From CAVXHQ01 sp963789535 (GTDB lineage Bacteria; Pseudomonadota; Alphaproteobacteria; Rhodobacterales; Rhodobacteraceae): a stretch of 64,000 bases of DNA. The stretch lies in the NCBI GenBank assembly GCA_963789535.1, contig CAWBKU010000005.1, positions 1,860,001-1,924,000 on the forward strand, read 5' to 3'. The notes under the pieces are model-generated. The model was not told where the DNA came from, did not search any database, and saw nothing but the letters and a program-made list of their open reading frames with translations. A program made the position numbers and the translations under genes. Each line of letters begins with the position of its first letter. Position 1 is the first letter of the stretch. Shown here one piece after another: positions 1 through 5,921 of this stretch.

Positions 1-63
1 AATTCGACGCCGGATTTTTGCAAGAACTTCGGTGCGGACTTTTGCAGAAGTCGGCCCCCCTCC
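1..63. repeat. Degenerate tandem-palindrome element cut by the window edge
   Basis: The first bases read as the right end of a GAATTC-type palindrome followed by two imperfect hairpins, the clearer one being GACTT-TTGCAG-AAGTC. The order (half palindrome, short GC spacer, second palindrome) matches the better preserved elements at 13440-13488 and 43970-44012. It lies just after the stop codon of the minus-strand LysE gene, so it may act as a 3'-end structure. Only part of it is visible. Confidence 0.35.
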
Positions 64-80
64 ATGGAAAGGGTTTGGCG

Positions 81-677
81 TCAGCCGGTCCAGACCGGCA
101 CCAGCGTGAGGACGAGAAGCGCCGCCATCGTCCAGTTGAACCCCCGCAATAGGCGCGGTCGCGTCAGCAGCCGCCGCACCTGCGTGCCCATCCCCGCCCA
201 GAGCGTCACCGACGGCAGGTTCACCGCCGCAAAGACCGCCGCCACGATGAACGGTGCGGCGATGCCGCCGCCCTCGCCCATGAAATTGGTGATGGCAAAG
301 ATCGCCATATACCACGCCTTCGGGTTTACCCACTGGAACGCGGCCGCCTGAAGGAAGGTGAAGGGCCGCCCCTCGGCCTCGCCCCGTTTCGGTGCCGCCG
401 CCGTCGCGACCCTCCACGCCAGCCACAGAAGATAGGCCGAACTCGCCACCCTGAGCGCCAGCCGCGCCTGCGGATAGGCGTGGAACACCTCGCCCAGACC
501 GAGGCCGACCAGCGTCACCATGAACGCATGGCCGAGCGAGATGCCGAGCATGTGCGGCACCGTCCGGCGCAGCCCGAAATTGGCGCCCGACGCCATCAGC
601 ATGATATTGTTCGGCCCCGGCGTGACCGAAGAGACGAAGGCAAAGAGGACGAGGCCGGAGAAGAGGTCATAGGTCAT
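81..677 (-). CDS. LysE/RhtB-family amino acid exporter
   Basis: This 198-residue polytopic membrane protein is of the LysE/RhtB efflux family, which exports amino acids or related small molecules across the inner membrane. The N-terminal segment carries the family signature SSVTPGPNNIMLMASG near residues 17-32. Several hydrophobic helices follow, and a conserved QWVNPKAWY stretch sits near residue 115. The length is normal for the family. It is transcribed divergently from an Lrp/AsnC-type regulator gene 72 bp away, a common pairing in which the regulator senses an amino acid and controls the exporter. The substrate cannot be told from sequence. Confidence 0.93.
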   Translation of the reverse strand: MTYDLFSGLVLFAFVSSVTPGPNNIMLMASGANFGLRRTVPHMLGISLGHAFMVTLVGLGLGEVFHAYPQARLALRVASSAYLLWLAWRVATAAAPKRGEAEGRPFTFLQAAAFQWVNPKAWYMAIFAITNFMGEGGGIAAPFIVAAVFAAVNLPSVTLWAGMGTQVRRLLTRPRLLRGFNWTMAALLVLTLVPVWTG

Positions 678-749
678 GGCGCAACGATAGCGCGGAAAGA
701 TGTCGCGTGGATTGCGATCTGCGTTCCGTTTCTGCTATTGCTGCAATCC

Positions 750-1202
750 ATGAGCGATCTTGACCCCGTTTCCGCGCGGATAGTGCAGGTGCTGTCTGCG
801 GATGGCCGCATCTCGAACCTGCATCTGGCCGAGCGGGTGGGCCTGTCGCCCTCGGCCTGCCTGCGCCGTGTCCAGGACCTCGAGAGGCGCGGCGTGATCC
901 GGGGCTATCGCGCCCGGCTCGACCCGGCGCAGGTGGGGCGCGGCTATGTGGTCTATGTCGCGGTGGGCCTGTCCGAGCATACCAAGGCCGCGCAGCACGG
1001 CTTCGAGGTGGCCATGGCGGGCGCGCGCGAGGTGGTCGAATGCCACAACATCGCGGGCACCTTCGAATATCTGCTGCGGGTCGAGGCGCGCGACCTGCCG
1101 GGCTACAAGCGGTTTCATACCGACATTCTCGGCACGGTTCCCGCCGTCCGCTCGATCACATCCTATATCGTCATGGCCTCGCCCAAGGACGAGCGGTCCT
1201 GA
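750..1202 (+). CDS. Lrp/AsnC-family transcriptional regulator
   Basis: This 150-residue protein has an N-terminal winged helix-turn-helix (about residues 5-60, with the typical LAERVGLSPSACLRRVQDLE) and a C-terminal RAM/AsnC effector domain ending in TSYIVM. The ATG at 750 gives the usual Lrp length and start (MSDLDPVSARIVQVL). The frame stays open upstream to 480, but that stretch only overlaps the divergent exporter gene. It most likely controls the adjacent LysE-type exporter in response to an amino acid. Its stop codon lies about 10 bp from the end of the convergent cuckoo RNA array. Confidence 0.92.
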   Translation: MSDLDPVSARIVQVLSADGRISNLHLAERVGLSPSACLRRVQDLERRGVIRGYRARLDPAQVGRGYVVYVAVGLSEHTKAAQHGFEVAMAGAREVVECHNIAGTFEYLLRVEARDLPGYKRFHTDILGTVPAVRSITSYIVMASPKDERS

Positions 1203-1212
1203 TCCACAACCG

Positions 1213-1247
1213 AAAACGGCGATGCCCCGGGAGGAGGGGCATCGCCG
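1213..1247 (-). terminator. Rho-independent terminator ending the cuckoo RNA transcript
   Basis: The last hairpin has a perfect 12-bp stem (1217-1228 with 1236-1247) and a 7-nt loop carrying the anti-SD motif. On the minus strand it is followed by GTTTTCGG-like sequence (TTTT at 1216-1213). It therefore looks like both a motif hairpin and the transcript end, about 10 bp from the convergent lrp stop codon. Confidence 0.65.
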
Positions 1248-1640
1248 CCGTCGTCTACTGCGCCCGTCGGGGGGAGGACCCGTTGGGCGCGAACAGTGTC
1301 TGGAACGGACGACACCCCAGGGAGGAGGTCGGGGTGTCGCCGTTTGCCAAGGAACGCGATGCCGATGGGAGGAAAGGCGGCACGCCCCGTTGGTCCAGAC
1401 TTTCCGCCCCGAAACACCTCTGGGAGGAGGAAGGCCCGGGTCGGGTCTTGCGCCGGAACCGGGAGGGCGCCCGGCGCAATCTCATCCGGGCGCTGTGCCC
1501 GTAACCTGTTCCGAAGAGGCGGCGGCGTCAGGGAGGAGGCGACGCCGCCGCTTTCGGAGGGATGCCCCTGTCCTCGGGAGGAGGAAGGCGGGGCATCCGA
1601 TCGGCCGGACCTCGAGGGGAGGAGGGTCCGGCCGAATTCG
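1213..1640 (-). ncRNA. Tandem cuckoo/CcsR-type sRNA array (nine anti-SD hairpins)
   Basis: Reading the minus strand downstream of the DUF1127 gene, nine stem-loops each display CCUCCUCCC or a near match in the loop. In plus-strand coordinates they are 1602-1634, 1560-1598, 1511-1557, 1448-1479, about 1405-1445 (weak stem), 1353-1391, 1304-1344, 1260-1290 and 1217-1247. Six loops are exact (GGGAGGAGG on the plus strand); those at 1260, 1353 and 1448 deviate. Stems reach 11-12 perfect bp (1217-1228 with 1236-1247; 1519-1529 with 1541-1551). In Rhodobacter sphaeroides the CcsR1-4 ('cuckoo') sRNAs have two such hairpins each, follow a DUF1127 gene (ccaF1), are cut from its transcript and act in stress and C1 metabolism. 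Here the hairpins group naturally into four pairs plus a terminal one. Identity as this family is a strong inference from structure and context; processing sites are not visible. Confidence 0.88.
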
Positions 1641-1645
1641 AATTC

Positions 1646-1864
1646 TTACTTGTCGCCGTAGGCGGCGAAGGTCGCGATCGACTGGATCGACGCCCGGGCG
1701 ATGCCGAGGTCGGCAAGCTCGCGGTCGGTCAGCGCGAAGAGTTCGTCGCGCGTCGTGCGGTAGGTCTTGTACCGGCTCCAGCGCTCGCCCAGTGCGGTGC
1801 GCATGTTGCTGAAGTTCTGGCCCAGGGTGGCGCCGAGGGAGCGGGTGTCGGTTGCGTATGCCAT
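1646..1864 (-). CDS. DUF1127 small protein (CcaF1-like), host gene of the cuckoo RNAs
   Basis: This 72-residue basic protein ends in a DUF1127 domain (RTTRDELFALTDRELADLGIARASI, roughly residues 36-60). DUF1127 proteins are small arginine-rich proteins. The Rhodobacter sphaeroides member CcaF1 is an RNA-binding protein that affects maturation of the CcsR RNAs encoded behind it. Here the same order occurs: the first hairpin starts about 11 nt after the stop codon. A purine run (AAAAAAGAGA) lies before the ATG. By analogy it is probably stress-induced with the RNAs through RpoH-type sigma factors, but I could not fit a convincing RpoH promoter. Confidence 0.9.
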   Translation of the reverse strand: MAYATDTRSLGATLGQNFSNMRTALGERWSRYKTYRTTRDELFALTDRELADLGIARASIQSIATFAAYGDK

Positions 1865-2209
1865 GTCGTGTCTCTTTTTTCATTGTGTCCGGACTGCTCG
1901 GCCCGGAGGTGGGGTAGGTGGGACCAAGTCCTTCGGCCCCGCGTCGTGAAGGTCGCCGTTCGCTTCCTTCGAGACTGAAGATAGGCATATGCTGCGATTG
2001 CACAATGGAGATTTGCTGCAATGCAGCTATGCAGTTTCCGCATATGGTTAACGCCTGATTTTGCGGCGTTTTTATCGGGCGTGGCGGCACGAAGCGGCGG
2101 TTTACCTACGGTCGCCTTGCGCCCGGGCGCCAAAATGCGCATGCCTGCTGCAAAACGCATCGGTGTGCGAACGGCGCTCTGAAACACGACCTCACGGAAA
2201 GGACATCCC
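1865..2209. other. Divergent intergenic region between DUF1127 and mrp genes
   Basis: No gene is seen in these 345 bp. The region should hold the promoter of the DUF1127/cuckoo transcript (minus) and of mrp (plus). It contains a cluster of CTGC/GCAG repeats (see separate entry) and, at 2050-2073, a small stem AACGCC/GGCGTT followed by TTTT, which resembles a weak plus-strand terminator. Confidence 0.5.
1992..2034. promoter_or_regulatory. PhaR-type operator cluster (CTGC-N3/4-GCAG)
   Basis: CTGCAATGCAG at 2016-2026 exactly fits the CTGC-N3-GCAG pattern reported for PhaR of Paracoccus denitrificans. It sits inside the 13-bp palindrome GCTGCAATGCAGC. A near copy, CTGCGATTGCAC (1992-2003), lies about two helical turns away, and another GCAG follows at 2031-2034. 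PhaR links gene expression to polyhydroxybutyrate accumulation. The site lies about 130 bp before the DUF1127 start and 185 bp before mrp, so it more likely controls the DUF1127/cuckoo operon. Confidence 0.45.
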
Positions 2210-3328
2210 ATGGCCCTCGACCGAGACACGGTGCTTGCGTGCCTGGCCCGCATCGGCCTGCCGGACGGCGGCGACCTGGTCTCGCGCGACATGATCCGCG
2301 CCCTCGGCGTCGACGGCGGCGCGGTGCGGTTCGTCATCGAGGCGCCGACCCCCGAGGCGGCGCGGCGGATGGAGCCGTTGCGGGCGGGTGCCGAGGCCGC
2401 CGTGCGCGCGCTCGACGGGGTGGCGTCCGTCTCGGCGATCCTGACCGCGCATGGTCCCGCCGCGCCGAAGCCCGGCGCGGGGCAGGGGGAGCCGCCGAGC
2501 CTGACCATCGGGCGGCACCCGACCGCCCAGGAGGGCAGGGCGGGACCGCAGCGGATCTCCGGCGTCGACCGGATCATCGCGGTGGGATCGGGCAAGGGCG
2601 GCGTCGGCAAGTCGACCGTCGCCTCGAACCTCGCCGTGGCGCTGGCGAGAGAGGGGCGGCGCGTCGGCCTGCTCGATGCCGATATCTACGGTCCCAGCCA
2701 GCCGCGGATGATGGGCGTCAGCGAACGCCCCAAGAGCCCGGACGGCAAGATCATCCTGCCGCTGCTGGCGCATGGCGTCACGATGATGTCGATCGGCCTG
2801 ATGCTCGATCCCGCGAAGGCGGTGGTCTGGCGCGGCCCGATGCTCATGGGGGCGTTGCAACAGATGCTGGGGCAGGTGGAATGGACCCATCACCTTCCCC
2901 GCGGGGAAGGTCTGGACATCCTGATCGTCGATCTGCCGCCCGGGACCGGCGACGTGCAGTTGACGCTGTGCCAGAAAACGCACCTGACCGGCGCCATCGT
3001 GGTCAGCACGCCGCAGGACGTGGCGCTGATCGACGCGCGCAAGGCGCTGGATATGTTCAAGACGCTGTCGACGCCGGTGCTGGGGCTGATCGAGAACATG
3101 TCACTCTATATATGTCCCGAGTGCGGCCACGAGGCGCATCTGTTCGGCCATGGCGGCGTCAAGGCCGAGGCCGAGACGCTGGGCCTGCCGTTCCTCGGCG
3201 CGCTGCCGATCGACCTCGACACGCGGCTGGCGGGCGATGGCGGCACACCGGTCGCGGCGGGCGAGGGGCCGATGGCGCGGACCTATGCCCAGATCGCCCG
3301 CGGGCTCATCGCGGGTGGCATGGCCTGA
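2210..3328 (+). CDS. mrp: Mrp/NBP35-family iron-sulfur carrier ATPase
   Basis: This 372-residue cytoplasmic P-loop ATPase of the Mrp/ApbC/Nbp35 family binds and transfers Fe-S clusters to target apoproteins. The N-terminal 80 residues resemble an MIP18/DUF59-type domain. A deviant Walker A, GSGKGGVGKST, starts near residue 126, followed by LLDADIYGPSQP and DLPPGTGD. The cluster-binding CPEC motif is at residues 302-305. The GGAAAGGA ribosome-binding site 6 bp before the ATG supports the start. The gene stands alone upstream of the dcw leader. Confidence 0.95.
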   Translation: MALDRDTVLACLARIGLPDGGDLVSRDMIRALGVDGGAVRFVIEAPTPEAARRMEPLRAGAEAAVRALDGVASVSAILTAHGPAAPKPGAGQGEPPSLTIGRHPTAQEGRAGPQRISGVDRIIAVGSGKGGVGKSTVASNLAVALAREGRRVGLLDADIYGPSQPRMMGVSERPKSPDGKIILPLLAHGVTMMSIGLMLDPAKAVVWRGPMLMGALQQMLGQVEWTHHLPRGEGLDILIVDLPPGTGDVQLTLCQKTHLTGAIVVSTPQDVALIDARKALDMFKTLSTPVLGLIENMSLYICPECGHEAHLFGHGGVKAEAETLGLPFLGALPIDLDTRLAGDGGTPVAAGEGPMARTYAQIARGLIAGGMA

Positions 3329-3640
3329 GACAGCGGACGCGGGCAGTCTGGGAAAGACTGGAATCGCGGCGGCAATCCGGGCGCCTGACCGCCGCGCGTC
3401 CCGAGCACTCTGGAACCGGGGGCGATTCCGACCGGCGACAGCCGCGATTCGGGGGCCCCGGCGGTCGAACGGGCCGGGATCGGGGGGGGCAAAATGGTCG
3501 CCGGTGTCGATTCAGGCGGGATTCGCCGCAGGCTCGAAATTTAGATGCTGATTTCTGTGGATAGTGGATCCACCGATTTTTCGACTCTCGAAACACAAGA
3601 TGTAGTTCACGACCCTGTGAGTCATACCACCTGATAGGTC
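3329..3640. other. Intergenic region after mrp, no gene seen
   Basis: I see no coding region here. An imperfect GC stem (CGCGGCGG with CCGCCGCG, about 3364-3396) follows mrp without a T-tract. Further on, TTCGAC (3582) and TAGTTC (3605) are 17 bp apart and could be an upstream promoter towards the dcw cluster, but the match is poor. Confidence 0.3.
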
Positions 3641-3644
3641 AACG

Positions 3645-3736
3645 AAAAAACCCGCTCTCGTGCAAATGGGTGGAACGAGCCGTGGCCGAATAGCCCGAAG
3701 CGGGTTTTCCCAAAATTTCCCATTGCTCCCCTCATC
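3645..3736 (-). ncRNA. Candidate small RNA divergent from the UpsM-like RNA
   Basis: On the minus strand this stretch forms a CCCG-CTT-CGGG hairpin, then a stem GCTCGT/ACGAG(A)GC, followed by GGG and six T residues at 3650-3645, a good intrinsic terminator. The outer arms AAAACCCGCT and AGCGGGTTTT also pair with each other. A TATGAT -10-like hexamer (minus strand, about 3744-3749) would start a transcript of roughly 90 nt, but no good -35 is visible. On the plus strand the same repeat could terminate transcription arriving from mrp. It may be a bidirectional terminator rather than an sRNA. Confidence 0.35.
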
Positions 3737-3751
3737 CTCCCAGATCATAAG
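3723..3751 (+). promoter_or_regulatory. Predicted sigma-70 promoter of the UpsM/dcw leader
   Basis: TTGCTC (3723-3728) and CATAAG (3746-3751) are separated by 17 bp. A start near 3758 would give a leader RNA of about 217 nt ending at the terminator at 3932-3975, close to the roughly 206 nt known for UpsM of Rhodobacter sphaeroides. The promoter is inferred from sequence match and from this length agreement. Confidence 0.45.
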
Positions 3752-3757
3752 GGTGGC

Positions 3758-3975
3758 ACGAAGACGAGCAGACAAGCCAAGGCCATCAAGAGCCACGGCA
3801 ACCAGACAATAAGAACAAAAATAAGAGGCAGGTTTCAACAGGCATCTACTCGATCTTCATATTCCGGCGCGCGAGCGAGCAGACATCCCCCCAGGTGGCG
3901 CGCGCAGTCGGATGATCCCGGAAACGGGACAGGCGGATTGGTCAGTGGCAGCAGACCAATCCGCCTCTTTGTTTC
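3758..3975 (+). ncRNA. UpsM-like sRNA from the mraZ 5' leader
   Basis: In Rhodobacter sphaeroides the abundant sRNA UpsM arises from the 5' UTR of mraZ by partial termination before the dcw cluster, and its processing by RNase E helps set expression of division genes. Here the same position holds a predicted promoter, a roughly 217-nt untranslated stretch and a strong intrinsic terminator ending 43 bp before the mraZ ATG. The stem GGCGCGCG/CGCGCGCC-like pairing around 3867-3905 adds internal structure. Primary sequence similarity to UpsM was not checked. Confidence 0.6.
3932..3975 (+). terminator. Leader terminator upstream of mraZ
   Basis: A perfect 12-bp stem (3932-3943 GGCGGATTGGTC with 3954-3965) with a 10-nt loop is followed by TCTTTGTTT. 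Because it precedes mraZ directly, the dcw operon must be read by readthrough, which makes it a control point (attenuator) for all downstream division genes. Confidence 0.8.
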
Positions 3976-4017
3976 TACCACACCCCGAGACCGCCACATA
4001 AGGATTTTCGAGAGGCC

Positions 4018-4551
4018 ATGCCGAGAGGATTTTCCGGCCAGTTCCCGCAGAAGGTGGACGAGAAGGGGCGCACGTCCGTTCCGGCCCCCTTTCGGCGTGT
4101 CCTGGAGGCCGGAGATCCCGACTGGAAAGAGGGCCTGTCGGTGAAGATCCACGTCAACTACGGCAGCCACCTCAAGAACAACCTGCGCGTCTACAGCGGT
4201 GCGGGCATGCAGGCGATCGAGGATCTGGTCTACAGTCTGCCGTCTGCCTCGCGCGACCGCATCAACCTCAGCCGCCTCTATCTCGGGCAGACCGACGATG
4301 TGACGATGGACAAGGACGGGCGCATCGTCCTGCCGCAGCGCCTTCGGGAAAAGCTGGGGATCGAGAAGGACGCGACGCTGACCCTGATGGGCCTTGGCGA
4401 CTATTTCGAGGTCTGGCAGTCGGACGAATTCGACGCGACCGTCGAGGCGAGCCAGCGGCGGTTCCTCGACGAACTCCCCGAGGGGGAGGATCCGCTGGCA
4501 CTCGTGGCGCAATATCATGCCGCGCAGGCCGCCCGCAGTCCGGCGACCTGA
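4018..4551 (+). CDS. mraZ: MraZ transcriptional regulator
   Basis: This 177-residue protein starts the dcw cluster. It has two AbrB/SpoVT-like swapped-hairpin halves, seen as DEKGRTSVPAPFR near residue 14 and DKDGRIVLPQRLRE near residue 98. MraZ is a nucleoid-associated DNA-binding protein that controls its own operon, and it can also interact with RsmH. The length is slightly above the 140-150 typical of enterobacteria but normal in alphaproteobacteria. It follows the leader terminator by 43 bp, and rsmH starts 3 bp after its stop. Confidence 0.96.
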   Translation: MPRGFSGQFPQKVDEKGRTSVPAPFRRVLEAGDPDWKEGLSVKIHVNYGSHLKNNLRVYSGAGMQAIEDLVYSLPSASRDRINLSRLYLGQTDDVTMDKDGRIVLPQRLREKLGIEKDATLTLMGLGDYFEVWQSDEFDATVEASQRRFLDELPEGEDPLALVAQYHAAQAARSPAT

Positions 4552-4554
4552 GCA

Positions 4555-5556
4555 ATGGCCGCCGCTGCCGCGACACCCCGAACCGACCCCCACATTCCGG
4601 TCCTGCTCGCGCCGCTCCTCGAGGCCTGCGCGCCGATCGAGGGCCTCTGGCTCGACGGGACGTTCGGGGCGGGCGGATATACGCGCGGCCTGCTCGACGC
4701 CGGGGCCGCGCGGGTGATCGCGGTCGACCGCGATCCGCTGGCGTTCCGGCTGGCCGGGGACTGGGCCGGGGCCTATGGCGACCGGCTGGTGATGCAGCCG
4801 GGGCGGTTCTCGGCGCTCGACACCTATGCGGACGCCCCGCTCGACGGTGTGGCCCTCGACCTCGGCGTCTCGTCGATGCAGATCGACGTGGCAGAGCGGG
4901 GGTTCTCGTTCCAGAAGGATGGCCCCCTCGACATGCGGATGTCGGGTGACGGGCCGACGGCGGCGGATATCGTGAACGGCGCGAGCGAGGAGACCCTCGC
5001 CGATATCCTCTATCTCTTTGGCGAGGAGCGCGCCTCGCGCCGGATCGCGCGCGCCATCGTGGCCGCGCGCAACATCAACTCCACCATGCAACTGTCTGAT
5101 ATCGTGAAACAATGCTTGCCCCGGCAGAAACCGGGGCAGAGCCATCCGGCGACCCGCACGTTCCAGGCGCTGCGCATCGCGGTGAACGAGGAATACCAGG
5201 AGCTGTATGACGGGCTGGCCGCAGCGGAGCGGGCGCTGAAACCGGGCGGCAGGCTCGCGGTGGTGACGTTCCATTCGGTCGAGGACCGGATGGTCAAGCG
5301 GTTCCTTCAGGCTCGGTCGGGCGGCGGCGGCAACGCCAACCGCTTTGCGCCCGAGACCGCACCGGAACCCGCCGCCTTCACGGTGCCGCGCAAGAAGGGG
5401 ATCGTGGCGGGCGCCGGCGAACTGGCCGCCAACCCGCGGTCGCGGTCGGCGACGTTGCGGATCGCCGTCCGGACCGACGTCGCCCCCGGCACCGCCGACC
5501 CTGAAGCCCTCGCCATGCCCCGACTGCCGGACGCCTACCCAAAGGAGACACGCTGA
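4555..5556 (+). CDS. rsmH: 16S rRNA (cytosine-1402-N4)-methyltransferase RsmH
   Basis: This 333-residue SAM-dependent enzyme (formerly MraW) methylates N4 of C1402 in the ribosomal P site. It shows HIPVLL near the start, the SAM-binding DGTFGAGGYTRG (about residues 33-44), DLGVSSMQID (about residue 100) and the C-terminal VTFHSVEDRMVKRF. Its stop overlaps the ftsL start codon (TGATG), consistent with translational coupling in the dcw operon. Confidence 0.96.
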   Translation: MAAAAATPRTDPHIPVLLAPLLEACAPIEGLWLDGTFGAGGYTRGLLDAGAARVIAVDRDPLAFRLAGDWAGAYGDRLVMQPGRFSALDTYADAPLDGVALDLGVSSMQIDVAERGFSFQKDGPLDMRMSGDGPTAADIVNGASEETLADILYLFGEERASRRIARAIVAARNINSTMQLSDIVKQCLPRQKPGQSHPATRTFQALRIAVNEEYQELYDGLAAAERALKPGGRLAVVTFHSVEDRMVKRFLQARSGGGGNANRFAPETAPEPAAFTVPRKKGIVAGAGELAANPRSRSATLRIAVRTDVAPGTADPEALAMPRLPDAYPKETR

Positions 5557-5921
5557 TGCGCGGCATCCTCTATGTTCTGTCGACCCTTGCGGTGATCGGC
5601 CTCGCCTTCTGGACCTATCAGGAGAACTACCGCACCCAGAGCGCGCTGCGCGATTTGCGGGGCGTGAACGCCCAGATCGGCGCGGCCCATGCGCGGATCA
5701 ACGTCCTGAACGCCGAATGGGCCTATCTGAACCGCCCCGACCGCCTGCGCGACCTCGCGATGCTGAACTTCGACCGGCTCGGCCTCATCCCGCTGCCGCC
5801 GAGTGCGTTCAACTCGGTCGATCACGTCTCCTATCCGTTCCCCGACATCATGCCGCTGGGCGATATCGTCGATCCCGTCGACACCGCGTTCCAGTTCACC
5901 CCCGGCGAGGATCCGCTATGA
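5556..5921 (+). CDS. ftsL: Cell division protein FtsL-like
   Basis: This 121-residue bitopic protein has one N-terminal membrane segment (about residues 3-20) and a periplasmic coiled-coil-like stretch (residues 30-70), as expected for FtsL of the FtsQLB complex that activates FtsWI at the septum. Sequence conservation of FtsL is low. The call rests on size, topology and position between rsmH and ftsI, overlapping both by 1-4 bp. Confidence 0.88.
   Translation: MRGILYVLSTLAVIGLAFWTYQENYRTQSALRDLRGVNAQIGAAHARINVLNAEWAYLNRPDRLRDLAMLNFDRLGLIPLPPSAFNSVDHVSYPFPDIMPLGDIVDPVDTAFQFTPGEDPL

Noticed and set aside
480..749. An N-terminal extension of the Lrp regulator
   Set aside because: The in-frame upstream stretch overlaps the divergent exporter gene and lacks Lrp similarity. 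The ATG at 750 gives the standard protein.
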